Below the pieces are notes generated by a model. The model did no database searches. It was not told where the DNA came from and worked only from the letters and a program-made list of their open reading frames with translations. The position numbers were made by a program, and so were the translations under genes. 64,000 nt of DNA from Monarcha castaneiventris obscurior (Eukaryota; Chordata; Aves; Passeriformes; Monarchidae), in assembly GCA_026261815.1 (NCBI GenBank), contig JAMPIT010000417.1:9023501-9087500 (forward strand), given 5' to 3'. Position 1 is the stretch's first letter, and each line of letters opens with the position of its first letter. Below, in pieces: positions 35,001 to 46,440 of the stretch.

Positions 35001-36895
35001 CTGCTGTGAGTGTAGGGGTCTCACCTGTCTGTCTGCACGAGCTGAGCTGCAGGCTCCTGAAACAAAGCTCAAAAGAATCTCTTAGAAGCAGCCGTGTTTC
35101 AGCAAAATGCCATAGAAACCACAGCTGCGTTACGGAGGGCCTTTTCCCCGGCATTATGCAAGAGGTAATTATGTAAGTTGTTGTTATATAATATTCCTGG
35201 CTTTTTCAGAGTGCCAGCCTCCCCCTGACCACAGCAGTGTGTATTACTTACGTCATGTCACGCTTTATACAACCCAGGCTCGCAGCAGAGCTGGGGCTGC
35301 TGTCATCACCACTCCCAGCCACGGGACCCTTGGCCTCTCTCAGGGCTTTTTAAAATTTGTGTTGTGGGGGAAAAAGCTCATTGAAAAGAAAAAAAGTATT
35401 TGATCAAAATATCTGTTTGTTCCCCTGAGATGTTTTGCTGTGTAAGCACACAAGATGGTTTGGGTTGTTTCTTGAGGAAGGACTGGATTTTGGAACATCT
35501 CTGTCTCTTCCTTGCTGGAAAATTTAATTCCCAAACCTACTTCAAATGAAAAAGAAATCTGTGATTTCTGCCAGTGCCTCTCTCTTGGGTGCCCATTTCC
35601 CTACTTGCAGCAGGTCTGGCTGGAGAGGAAACAGAGCTAGAAATTTGTTCTCTTAACCACCAAGGCAAGTGGGGGGCTGCTGGGCTCTCCAACATTCACT
35701 TTCCAGCCTGGGGTTGGACTTCTCTCTTCATAACAGTAATACTCTAAGAAAAAAATTGAATGTGGCCAAACAAACTTGGATCTGGTCCATCCCTGTGGCT
35801 GGTGCATGTTCCTCTGTGCCTCCTTGCTCCACCTGAGCGTCTGAGCCCCATAGTAATAACGACAAAACAGCTGGTTGTTCTGAAACCAACCCCAAGAGCC
35901 AATCCCTTCTCTTTCACTGGTGTGGCTGTGGGCTCAAGCAAGTCATAGAACTTCTTTCACCCCTCATCAGTGGGGAGGACAAGTGGCTTTTCTGTCCATG
36001 GAATTGTGGCATCGTCTAAATTCATTAAAGGTTTGCCAGCTGTGGAGGTTGGAGCAAGGCAGAGGCAGGATTGCACCCACTCTTTTGCCAGAGATGGCTC
36101 TTCACTTGTCTGCTGAGCCTGTAAGGTGGAGGGACCTTTCCTAAGCACCTTTTGCTAGCATTTTTGGGTAGAAACGAGCCCCACGAAGTCTCTAGAACAG
36201 TATTTCTCCTCGGCAGTAGCCTGAGTCTCGTCTGTGACTCTACTGCTGTCCCAAGGGATCTTCCTCTGCCTTCATCCCACTGATGCCTTTTCCTGGTCTT
36301 AAAATCAAGAGGCAAACACGGTAAGAAGGGAAAAAGGGATTTTACCTTGGTATTTATTTTAAGGATCCTTAGGTGCACTATGTCCAGGTCAAATGCACCT
36401 TGATGTACATCGCAATTCTCCACAAAAGATCTGGTATAACCTTATAGGTTTTCCTAGTTAGCGTATCTATCATAAATTCCCCAATGAGAGGCTGGAATGA
36501 GCCCCCCTCCCCAAGGAACCTTCCCCTGGATGGTTCTATCTTAGTTTACAAAATGTGTTCTGGAGAGGACCCTGGGGTCTGGGGCATATTGCTCCCTAAC
36601 TACGAAACCTCTAAAATGTTTAGTCTCTCGGCTTGACAAACAAGTCCAAGAATGTAGGCAAAAAAGCACTAAAGAATACAGAAGTTGTAAAAAGGCGTAA
36701 CAGGGGTATAAAACAAAAGACAAGAAAATCATCATGGCATCACCGCCACCGCCCCCAGCCCTCTGCAATATCAAGGCTGGGGGATAGGGGGCAAGGCACA
36801 GCATCCCAAGTGACCAAGGAATAACGATGTCTCCACATCCCGCACTGAAAACGAGCCCCTTACAGAAGTTCTGCACCCAGTGCTGCAGTCCTGCA
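29026..36895. other. Intergenic region, little recognised
   Basis: About 7.9 kb without a recognisable exon. It holds a 21-bp tandem repeat at 34214-34264 and otherwise single-copy sequence. Mammals carry APOL5 and APOL6 in this interval, but no apolipoprotein L-like reading frame was seen on either strand. Confidence 0.55.
34214..34264. repeat. 21-bp tandem repeat, about 2.4 copies
   Basis: The unit CCCCAGAGAGAGCTGCTGCAG occurs twice in perfect tandem (34214-34234 and 34235-34255), followed by a partial third copy CCCCAGAGA before divergence. The absence of mismatches suggests a recent expansion. Confidence 0.9.
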
Positions 36896-36899
36896 CGCC

Positions 36900-37270
36900 C
36901 TGCGGTCCCTGCCCTGCCTCCGAAATGAGAGCACTGCCTGTCGGGCAGCTCCCCGAGCCCCCAGATCGCGGCAGGGGCTGGGACGCGGCCCCCAGTGGCC
37001 GCGGCTCGGTCTGCCGTGGCCACGAGGTGGCAGCAAGCCGTGGCCCACGGGGCCGGGCCGGGCAGCGCGGGGGAGCCGCGCCGGCCCCCAGGAACGGAGC
37101 GGCCGGGCCGGGAAGGAGCCCGCAGTCACCCCCTGCACCCCGCCCTGCTCCGGCTGGGGCTGCTCGGGCACGGCCACCCGGGGCGCTTTGCAGAGTGCTG
37201 AAAGCGGCCGCACTGAGCCAGCGATGCGCCCCAAAACCTGGCCCAAAGCGCCCAAGGTGCATTTGTGCTG
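36900..37270. promoter_or_regulatory. CpG island upstream of MB
   Basis: This is a dense CpG cluster with many GGCCGGGC and CGCGG elements, sharply distinct from the flanks. It lies about 2.4 kb upstream of the MB TATA box and contains a CTCF-like core at 37020-37035. The open frames on both strands across it are typical of GC-rich DNA lacking stop codons. It could be an insulator, a distal MB promoter, or the start of a non-coding RNA; the sequence alone does not decide. Confidence 0.6.
37020..37035 (+). promoter_or_regulatory. CTCF-like binding site
   Basis: CCACGAGGTGGCAGCA closely fits the CTCF core (CCANNAGGNGGCAG) on the + strand and is embedded in a CpG island. Binding is inferred from the motif only. 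Confidence 0.55.
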
Positions 37271-39500
37271 GTCTAGTGAGAGTGCTTCAGGTGTGGGTGC
37301 AGAGGCACAGCCACGTGTGCCAGCACGGCTCCGGTGTAGGCAGAGCTGCTTGAAACAGGCTGTTCAGTCACCTGGTGCGTTTTAAAGGAGGCAGCCAATA
37401 TGCGGGCTCTCTGTGGTTTGTGTTTATCCAGATGATTATGCAAGTGATAGATTTTGCCCCAAGGGGAAGACAAGAGGCCTGTAGATACTAAAATGTTATG
37501 TCCTTTTCACGGCTGCGGGGTTGAGGGGTGGTCTGGTGCACTATAAAGCTTTTAGTATTTCTGTAGACTATTTATTTAAGCTCTAGGGAGAAAAGCTTAT
37601 GATTTCATTTCATTACTTCTTCGCTTGCAGAAAAAAGCAATATGGAATCTCATATTCGTTTTAAGTCTTCTGACCATTTAATGTTAATGCCCATATCAGG
37701 ACTTTTGGCTCCACAGCCCTGGGGAAAGCTACAGAGAGCGAAGAGGCGACTGATTTCAAATGGAGTTATTACAGCAAGTGCATAGTTCCAGCTTGGGGGA
37801 TATACAGAGCTCCGTGCGTAACGAGCAGCCTCTCATGTACTGGGAGCACGTTTCTGTTGTGTCTGAAGTGTGTGTAAACCAGTAAGGTCAGTGTTCAGGA
37901 TCCTGCCCAAGCCTGGAAGGGTACAAATGCTTCATTACTGCTGTGAGTACTTGAGCAGTGAGGTTGCAGATATGTGATCTCTCCTGTCTCAGCTCTGTGC
38001 TGTGGAGAACTGCATGAGGAATGAGTTGGAGGAGTACTAAGCTCTATTCCATCACTTTAGCTTAGTTTGGGTAATTGGTAGTGACCTGGTGTTTGCACAG
38101 GTAAATCAGGATGAAATCTTGAAGTGTTGGATGTAGATTTTTGGATGTGAAGCAAACTGGTGCATAGACGAGATGGAAGGGGAGGATTTAAGAGTCACAA
38201 GTTGACTTGGCTGACAGAGGCTTGCAATATGTAATGGCCAAAATGTCCTTACCTCTAGGCTTGGATGCCAGCTGACACCTCTGCTGGGCTTTTGCCACCC
38301 TTCTTACCCACAGTATTTCCTTTAAACCTTTGTGTTTCTAAGGGGTGTGAGGCTCTGTGCCTCCATGATCCTTGCTGCCCAATTACCATTTTATGTGGGC
38401 ACTTCTGTCCCCTTGCAAGACTGGAGTAGGAGAAAGTGGAACGGTGCAGAGGCAGTGATGCACCTCAGGTCCTGCAGCACTGTGGTGGAGACTGTGGGGT
38501 TGAAAGCTCTTCCCCTGAATCCCAAGGCAGGTGTCTTCAGCCTATGGTTGATATTTCTTGCCTGCTTTCTCCTTGGAAACATCCAGAGGTAGGTGCATGG
38601 TTTGGGACAGCAGTGCGGGCTGGGCTTTGTTAGCAGGCCATGCTGTGACTGCAGCTACTCCTGGAAGGAACCAGTCATCCCATTGGTGTGCCAGGCCATT
38701 ACCAACAGTCCTAACAGGGAGGGAGGAGAAAGTCTGGGATCTCTCCCAAAGCATACCCACATGGTTTGTCAGCTCAGTGGCTTTTCCTTCCAACACTGAA
38801 ATTTGTTTGGCTTGACAGAAGTAGCCAGAGACCAGAACTGCTGGCTGGGTGGGCGTTGAATGTAATTTTGCTGTGTCCTTGTGTCTCTCGTCAGCTGCAA
38901 ATTACCTTTCTGGCTCAGTTGTACATCTGTTGGCTCCAATATCCAGACTCAGCTAATCCTAGGTGTTTCCCAGAAGAGCAAGATCCCAGCAGGGAGGTAT
39001 GGGGGAACTGGCTCCCATGAAGGTTTTATCTCCTCCTTCCTCCTGCAGCAGGTGAGGAAATGACTGGGCTGCTCTGAATATGGTTATCTCTTAAGGGCGT
39101 GTCACCAGTGGTGTGTTACCCCAGGAGAAAAGGATGGTGAGATCATTATGGGACAGGAAAGGCCTTTGGAGTGATGGAGTCAATGCTTCTGGCTGTCCCG
39201 GCCTTTTCTCCTGCCTGCCCTTGGCAGGCCAGGGGAGAGGGAGGCAGGGTGGCCTTGCAGATGACAGTGCTCTTCAGGAATCTCCTGCCATAAAGTTTGA
39301 CACTGTCTCTGGGTCCTTGGGAACCTGGGACAGGCTCCTGGCACAGCATTCCGGCAGTGCCCTTTCTGTCTAGAGTGGGACATGTGCCAGTCCAATACGA
39401 AAAGCAGAAATGATGCCATCAGTGGCACCCACAACAGTACCTGACCCAAAATAGCTTCCTAGGAAAAAACGGGGAGGCTGATTAGGTTAGACAAGCCTGA
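37271..39500 (+). other. MB upstream flank
   Basis: About 2.2 kb of single-copy sequence between the CpG island and the MB promoter. The AT-rich part at 37400-37760 includes TATTTATTTAAGC-like and TATGATTTC-like stretches that look enhancer-like. No exon with clear splice signals was identified, although an untranslated upstream MB exon would be hard to see. Confidence 0.45.
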
Positions 39501-39562
39501 AAGAGAGCAAGAAGTCCAGCTGATGAGTGACAGGTGTAGGTTTGTGGGCAGGGGCTATAAAT
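39446..39562 (+). promoter_or_regulatory. MB: MB core promoter: CArG/MEF2-like element, E-boxes, TATA box
   Basis: A TATAAAT box lies at 39556-39562, about 80 nt before the MB start codon. Two E-boxes (CANNTG), CAGCTG at 39517-39522 and CAGGTG at 39531-39536, sit just upstream, as expected for a striated-muscle gene driven by MyoD-family factors. CCAAAATAGC at 39446-39455 is one or two bases off both an SRF CArG box and a MEF2 site. TATA position predicts transcription starting near 39587. The E-boxes are common motifs, so their use is inferred. Confidence 0.6.
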
Positions 39563-39643
39563 CCCACGGGTGAGCTCTCCAGCTACCCTTTGGGGAACGA
39601 CAAACGGCTGCAGGAAGCACTCGGGACCTGTCTCTGGTGCACC

Positions 39644-39738
39644 ATGGGGCTCAGTGACCAGGAATGGCAGCAAGTCCTGACCATCTGGGGAAAGGTGGAG
39701 TCTGACCTTGCTGGCCATGGCCATGAAGTTTTAATGAG
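39644..39738 (+). CDS. MB: Myoglobin exon 1
   Basis: Myoglobin is the cytoplasmic haem protein that stores and moves oxygen in striated muscle. The ATG sits in a CACCATGG context and opens [20 protein letters not shown], with Trp7 and Trp14 (mature numbering) of the A helix. The exon ends ATGAG|GTAGGC, splitting the codon of Arg31, the ancient first globin intron position. Its 95 coding bases plus exons 2 and 3 give 465 bases, or 154 codons plus stop, the normal vertebrate length. The start is fixed by family length and Kozak context. An untranslated leader of about 57 nt precedes it. Confidence 0.97.
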
Positions 39739-41673
39739 GTAGGCAAGAAGCTTCAGTTCTAAGAGTACAGCTGAGAGCTTTTGATGAGAGACATGTTTAT
39801 CAGTGTTTATTTCAACAAGGTGTTTTCTTTCTTGTAGGGTGGTGGTTTTTCCAACGCTGTTTTTTGGGTTAAAAGTTACTCACTGTGTAAAGTGGCTGTG
39901 CTTCTGTCTCTCCATCTCTCTGTGGGCAGACCAGTGCTGCTTTTAACACATGGCTGTGCTTTGTCTCTCTGCCTCTGTGGCTAAGCTCTGCTTTGGATCC
40001 TCATTTCCCAAGCACTACAGTGAGAAATGCTGGAGTGAATTATATGTCATGGGGCTTCAGATGCTCTGCAGAAGGGATGTGGGGAGGCAGGGAAGGAAAG
40101 GAGAGGAACATCACCTCTGTGGCAATTTTCTTGGAATCTATTTCAGTAAAATTAACCGTGAAGTACCTGAGTATTTCCCTCTCCCCACCTTAGTCTCACT
40201 TGGCAGAGCCCTGCCCATCCTGCCTTTTGGCCAGAAATCTGTGTGGTAACACTTGTCCGCTACCTCATGGTGAATTTGAGGTCTGAGTATGAAAGGAGGC
40301 ACATCCTTCCCCTTACGTCCCTCCTCCTTGATTCTGGTGTCAGAAGTGCTCATGGGGTCTCCAGCTGAGAGGACCCCACCCTCCAAGTTGTCCTTGTGAT
40401 CCTGGCACTTGGAGTGGCAAACACCCCAGATACTGCCGAGGGGGTAAAGAACATTAGGTGGACACAGGAGCCTAGCTTGTCCCTTAAGGCCAGAAGGGAT
40501 GCAGACTTTGAGGAGATTCTCTTCAGCTCTCCCCTCAGACTGTGCACACCTAAATGTGCTGGAAGGGTACAGACACTGAGGAGAGTAGTGGGGATCTGCT
40601 ACCTGCTTGGGGGGTTTTCTACCCTAAGCAAGGGGCTCACACCACTGCAAAGCTTTGGAAAATGTTTTTCAAAGGTGAGCCAAAGCAGGGGGCCGTTTTC
40701 CTTACCTCCTTTATCATGTCCCAGATCAGCTGCCATTTGATGGGAAGGGAAGGGAGTGGGAATGAAGTGGATGGAAATGGGATGGCTTTCCCCTTATGTG
40801 GTTCAGAGCAGGCATGCTGGACGGGTAGCAGGAACCTGAGCCATCCTCACCCATCCATCTCTGAGGTGGCTACTTTTGCCCTGAATTTGCCACATGATAG
40901 TAAAAGCAGTTCCAAATGGAAAAGTAATACCATTTTTCTTACAACTTATCACAGAGTAGAGCATGGCATTAAATAAATAGATGTCACCCTGTGACTTTGT
41001 GCTCCCCTGCCAGCCCACGTCTCCTCCAAGGAGTTTCTGAGGGAGGAGAGAAGCAAGGGAAAGAGGGTGGGAAAAAAGGTCAGGAACCAAATTCCTCCAT
41101 GTCTGCAATCATAGGGTTTGGGGGCACAGTAAACTCTCCCATCCAGATGATGTTCAAGAACACATGGCCTCCAGATGTAAGGGACCTGAGGCTGGGGGGT
41201 GCTCCTTTTTTTTTCTGCAAGAAGTTTGTAGAGTTCTCCTTTCCTGGTCAACAAATGATGGCCTGATAAAAGAGTTCTTGTGAGAGGCAGGGGTCTACAG
41301 GTTGGCTCCTCAGCGACAGTAAATCAGTGAAGACAGGTGGTTTTGTTTGGTTTTGGTTTTCCTTCAGATGAATACAAGAACTCACCTCACAGTACAATGA
41401 CCAGCCTTGGCTCTTGTCTCTGTCTTAAAACAGTTGACATAATGCAGGGAATGGGTGCCAAAGAGCTAGCAGAACTATATGGAAAAAATACAGACACTTG
41501 CTCTGTTGCTCTAGTTGGACGTGTGTCTCTGTCATGACAGGAGGGAATGGAAATAGATAGTGATGATCATCTTAGGACATGGGTGAGAAGATGGGATTAA
41601 AGTAGATTCTGTACTCGAAGGGAGGTATTTCAGGAGCTTCTGCTTTCCAAAGTCCCTCTACTTCTGTCCACAG
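39739..41673 (+). other. MB: MB intron 1
   Basis: A 1,935-nt intron, GTAGGC to CTGTCCACAG, at the conserved B-helix globin intron position. It is much shorter than the first intron of human MB (from memory, several kilobases), consistent with compact bird genes. No repeat or other exon was recognised in it. Confidence 0.85.
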
Positions 41674-41896
41674 ACTCTTTCAGGACCATCCTGAGACCCT
41701 CGATCGCTTTGAAAAGTTCAAAGGCCTGAAGACTCCTGATGCGATGAAGGGCTCTGAAGATCTGAAGAAACATGGAGTTACTGTTCTTACCCAGCTGGGC
41801 AAAATCCTAAAGGCGAAGGGTAATCATGAAGCAGAGTTGAAGCCCCTGGCTCAGACCCATGCAACCAAGCACAAAATCCCTGTCAAATATCTGGAG
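41674..41896 (+). CDS. MB: Myoglobin exon 2 (haem pocket)
   Basis: This 223-nt exon follows CTGTCCACAG and ends CTGGAG|GTATGG; its first A completes Arg31. It encodes mature residues 32-105. It contains Phe43 (CD1, packs against haem), the distal His64 (E7) in KKHGVTVL, Val68 (E11) and the proximal His93 (F8) in AQTHATKHK, so every residue needed to bind haem and oxygen is present. The exon length equals that of mammalian MB exon 2. The sequence is close to, but not identical with, chicken myoglobin as I remember it. Confidence 0.97.
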
Positions 41897-42587
41897 GTAT
41901 GGAAAAGGGCAGGGAGTCTCAGTGTCTGATGTGTGGTGAATGTGTGCAAGACAGCTGTGTGAGAGTTGTGCTTTTAGTTACTGATGACTAGTTGGATTTC
42001 AGTGAGCTCTCCCTCAAGTGCACGGTCTGTGTGTACAAGCAGGCGGAGGCACAGAAAGGGCTCATGGTATGCAAATGGTATGTGAATATCCAAGTTTTGA
42101 TTTCCCATTCCAAGCACCACACAGTCTGACCAGCCCTTGGCAACAATAAACCAGCCCATGCAGCCTATGCATGCCTGGGAAACTGTATTACATAAGGGCT
42201 GTCAGTGACTGGACACAAGGGACATACAATTTTAGAGTAAGCCCTGGAGGATGCATTGGAGACTGAGACCCATAAAACTGTTATACAAACACAAGGCATG
42301 AATTTGCAGACTTAATGGATGAGGCAGACAAAAAGTGGGGGGGGCTATGGTCTACTCAAGGTCATGAAGCAGATCAGCGTCAGAGCTAGGCAGAGAGCCC
42401 AGTGCTTCTGCCTAGCCCAGGCTCCTTGCACACTAGACCTCACTGTCTCTCCAGAGGCTGCAGGAAGGGCTACTGAATTAGCTCGGAGATGTTTCCAGGC
42501 TCTGCAACCTATTTCTTAGTCTGGCTTTTCTGAAAATAAACCTTGAGTGTCCCTTCAGTTTTTTTTTCTCTCTTTCCTTCCTCACAG
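41897..42587 (+). other. MB: MB intron 2
   Basis: A 691-nt intron, GTATGG to CCTCACAG, at the conserved second globin intron position, preceded by a T/C-rich tract at 42556-42582. A MIR-like relic on the minus strand occupies about 42300-42450. Confidence 0.85.
42300..42450 (-). repeat. MIR-like SINE relic in MB intron 2
   Basis: On the + strand, an ATGAGGCAGACAAA-like block, AAGGTCATGAAGC, CAGAGCTAGGCAGAGAGCCC and a CACTAGACC end appear in the order of the reverse-complemented MIR 5' half (AAACTGAGGCACAG, AAGGTCACACAGC, GGGATT-GAACCC, CCACTACACC). Confidence 0.5.
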
Positions 42588-42734
42588 TTCATTTCTGAAG
42601 TCATTATCAAGGTCATTGCTGAAAAACACGCTGCAGACTTTGGGGCTGATTCCCAGGCTGCAATGAAGAAAGCTCTGGAGCTGTTCCGAAATGACATGGC
42701 CAGCAAGTACAAGGAGTTCGGTTTCCAGGGTTAG
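42588..42734 (+). CDS. MB: Myoglobin exon 3
   Basis: This 147-nt coding segment follows CCTCACAG and encodes [19 protein letters not shown] through KEFGFQG, then TAG at 42732-42734. It forms helices G and H of the globin fold, including the [21 protein letters not shown]-terminus characteristic of myoglobin. It completes a 154-residue product (153 after methionine removal). No frameshift or stop interrupts the three exons, so the gene looks intact. Confidence 0.97.
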   Translation, partial: FISEVIIKVIAEKHAADFGADSQAAMKKALELFRNDMASKYKEFGFQG

Positions 42735-43437
42735 CACATACGCACAAAGGAACACCACGATGGAAGGCCTGGCCACGCATCTTTCCCCAGCACTCTTTTG
42801 GACATCTCACAATTGGCCATCTCTGATGTGTGGGAAAGCTTTGATGAGAGGCCAAGAGTCACTCCAGGCAACACAGAGGCACTCAGAGTGATATCCATGA
42901 TAAACTGTCGTTTCCTGGCTTAATGTATACAAAAGAAATATTCTGCTTTCTTAGGAAAAATAACATTAGGGGTTATCTGTGAGCTTCAGCCTATCTTATC
43001 CCCTTTCTCTCTCTCCCTGAAACTCAGTCTCATCTGAGAGGCAAACGGCATGGCCAAAGATGAAGGGATGTGGAGGATCAAGGGAAGTGTTGAGTGTGGT
43101 GAATGAGTGAAGGAATGACTCAAATGAGAGATGTGAGAATGGGAAGCAGGGACACAGCATCCCATTGCTCCCACAGGTGAGACTGTTAGCAGGTTACTAT
43201 GGAGAGCTTCCAGCACAGTATTACCTTGTTTTGTGGGGGTGAATGCAGCCAGTCAGTCTCCAGTGCTTGCCAGCTCTGGAGGGTTTAGTTGTTAAGTTTG
43301 CATTAGCAAAACTATAAAGAGCAGTACTGCCTGTGATCTGTAGGCTTCTAGCAGCTGCCACTATGCGTCTGAGGGTCTGTTGCACTGGGAAGTGAAGTAT
43401 GTGTTTCTCAGAAAATAAAAATCCCTGCACCAGAGTT
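42735..43437 (+). other. MB: MB 3' untranslated region
   Basis: About 700 nt of non-coding sequence from the stop to the predicted cleavage site. No regulatory motif stands out apart from the poly(A) signal. Confidence 0.75.
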
Positions 43438-43450
43438 GTGTGTTTGCTCC
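43414..43450 (+). terminator. MB: MB poly(A) signal and downstream GT-rich element
   Basis: AATAAA at 43414-43419 is followed by GTTGTGTGTTTGC at about 43435-43447, a classical GU-rich downstream element. Cleavage is expected around 43430-43437. Confidence 0.75.
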
Positions 43451-46409
43451 TGGCTGTACAAACGCTCCAGTGAGAACTAGGGGAGAAGGAGAAAGTGGAA
43501 AGGTGTTTTGCATACATATGTGGCTGTGGCGCATCCTGCACTGTCAGTCCATGACCTGAGCAGCACGTGGCATCTGTCTTAGCCAGGGACTCGGGGCACT
43601 CAGATGTCACCATTGGGGGCATGACCTGATTACTGGACCTCACAGCACAAGGCAACAGCCTCAGCTCAGTGCCTTGGAACTGAGAGAAGTATTCCCTGAC
43701 TAAAGGCCATGGCCGCTGCAGTGCTGGGGGAATGTGGTGAGGGAAGGTCCCTTGCTTATATATGGGGAGGTGGCACGTGCAAGCAGCCTTGGATTTCAGC
43801 AGCAGCACAGCGCATTGCTCTCTGCAGACACTGGAAAGGAGGAAGGTTGCAATGGCAGCATATGCCCTAAAGACCCAAAGTCTGGTCTTTGCAGCCTTTT
43901 GAATTTTTGCTGAGGTGCCTCTGCCGTGCATGCTGCACTGTGTTTACAGATGTACACCCACATCCTGTGGAGGACCTTAAGGGACAGACATAATGGCAAG
44001 ATACCTCCCTCTGCCCTCTGCCCATCCCAATACCACAGGGTTGTGGCTAGGAGAAATGCATGGAGGTGACACACCTGCTCTTTTTTGGTGTGGAGAAAGT
44101 AATGCACTTTATCTCACAGAGACAGTGTGAGGGCAAGCACAAGAAAGACAAATGAGGTGCTCAGTAACAGGAGCTACTAACAGGACCTAGTTCAAAGTAC
44201 TCGCTGCTACACTGTGTGCAGTGGAGACAGTGAAGGAGCCACCAGCTCCCTTAAAAATCAATCTTGAACCAGCATGATCTGCTGTGTCTTTGGTCAGTGC
44301 AAAGGCCACAACAATTCAGTCTCTGAAAGGAGAAGGAGCAATAAATTCCTTTCCAGAACAGTGCATATCTGATTTCTTGCTGTTTACAAATCCTCACTTT
44401 ACCTCTGAGAGCTTGCTTGGTGTTTCAGCCTTTCAGAGGGGGGTCACAAAGGCATATGCTGTCACCTAGATGAAGTTACAGCCAGGTGGTCCCTGGCTTA
44501 AGCAGTGTGCTTCGTCTGACTCCAGTCTAGTCTGTCTGGTTTTGTGGGGAGGGCAATATATTTAACTAAGGTCTAGGATTGCTTGTCCAACACAATAAGA
44601 TTTCCTGCCAGAGACAACAGACTCTGCTTTAGGATTAAAAGCTCTGCTATAGCAGCTGCCTCTGTCAGTCTGAGTGGGACTGGAGTTGTCTACATATTTT
44701 TATGTAGGGTGGCATGGTGGAGGAGGGAGAGTTTGCATGTGTGTTGTGCCTAGTTACGGGTTATTACCGGACTAAATGTCAGTCCACTGGGGGCACTGCC
44801 CTTCTCTCTGCCTGCCTTACCCCACTGTGTCAGTGATCTAGAGACCATCCTTAAATCTGCTGGTCAGATGTGGGGCCTGATGGAGGTTTTCTGGTTGTGC
44901 CTATGGCTCAGTGAAGATGTGCAAGCTGACATGAACCAGCATGTTCAGGTACCAGTAACAGTGAAGGTATCTCCAGCGAGCTCAGTGGGTTGGGGTGCTT
45001 GTGGTGAAATCCACATCTCTGCACCTTTACTATTCTAGGCACAGAGTATGCCCTTGGCCAAGTCCTGACACAACAACAGGGATATATGTAATTCCCACAG
45101 AGTGAGTCTATAAAAGTCCTGCAATGGCCCCTGCTTTAAGGACAGGGGAAGTTTCCTAGAGCGAAGGGGATGGCGGGGAAAGAATTTTTTAGCTCTGTGC
45201 TATATTGATTCAGAGTCTTTGTTGGAGTTCCCCCTTTCACTCTGCTGCTAGCATGTAAGCTCTTCTGGTTCATATATAGGACAAAGTCCTTTAGTGGAGA
45301 TAACCCATTATCAGTGCAAGCCCAGACATTTTCCTCCTTCCTTTCCAGAAATAGCTTTACATCAGGTGGATGGGTCCCAGGAACTTGTCCCCAGCCCCCC
45401 TCCCTGCTGGGACCATATGGTGTCACATACACGTTCTCAGGCACACGATGGGATGTGGATTGTGTGGCCGCCAGCCTCCTTGCTCCAGCACGTACGCACC
45501 GACTGCAGCCAGGTCAAGCTGGCAGCCCCTCTCCCTGCTGCTGTTTCCATTGCATGGCAGAGCTCGCCATGGCATCGAGCCAGTGACCTGTCTGGGCTGT
45601 CCTGGGCTTCGGTGTCAGACACCAGCCACTCATCAGAATCTCACATGAGGGGAGCAGGCCCTCACTTCCCAGACGTCGTGCAAATGAGCTGTCAGCCCCA
45701 GCCAGGGTGCAACAACACTGCAGGCTGTGCTGCCTGTGCCCCTTGTCTTTCCCTCTGCCTGCTGATCCTGCCTGACTCCAGTACACCTGCCAACGTCAAG
45801 TGGCATCACAGAACAAGTGCTGGGGGACCCTGGGGACCATGCTATTAATCCTGGGATCTGTCTCTTGGTCACCTCAGCAGGAGAAAGGGATAGGGCTCCG
45901 ATGACTAATTATGTTAAATATTTAGCATGTTAGTATGAAGCTTGTGACATTCTTCATGTTTGCATCTCCCTGCAGGGCTAATGTGAGGAAAGGGCAGGGA
46001 TGTTTCTAGTCCATGTAATAGTCACTGAAGAGATAAGTCTGGTTTCTGGGAATTGAAGCACAGACAATGCCTGAAGGATGTAATGTCTATATGATATTAA
46101 TTCAGTAAGGAGACAAATGCTCACCTATACTACATGCTTTCAGATTAGGATTATTTTTGTCATGATCCCTAGGGTTTCTGGGGCCTGGCCAAAACCTCTC
46201 CTGTGTGTTATGTGACTGAGGAAAAGAAATGGTGGAACCGGGTGTTTTTTTGATGTAGACATGCTTGCCCATTCCAGAAGGCACATGGCATCAGAGTATG
46301 TCCTCCTTCTTCTTGGACTCATTCTTCTCAGGTTTGCTCAAGGCTGCTTGTTCAGGCTGTGCAGGGTTTAACAATCAGAGTCTGTACTGCTTCTCAGACT
46401 GAGTGCACA

Positions 46410-46440
46410 CACAGACACGCAGACACACACACACACACGC
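46410..46440. repeat. (CA)n microsatellite, imperfect
   Basis: CACACACAGACACGCAGACA leads into a pure run of about seven CA units and then CGCATA. Such runs are prone to length variation between individuals. Confidence 0.9.

Noticed and set aside
36771..37262. Open frames of 131-163 codons on both strands over the CpG island
   Set aside because: Ala/Gly/Pro/Arg-rich readings in every frame are expected from CpG-island composition; no recognisable protein.
45294..45848. 184-codon open frame on the + strand
   Set aside because: Overlaps two other open frames and lacks any known motif; likely incidental.
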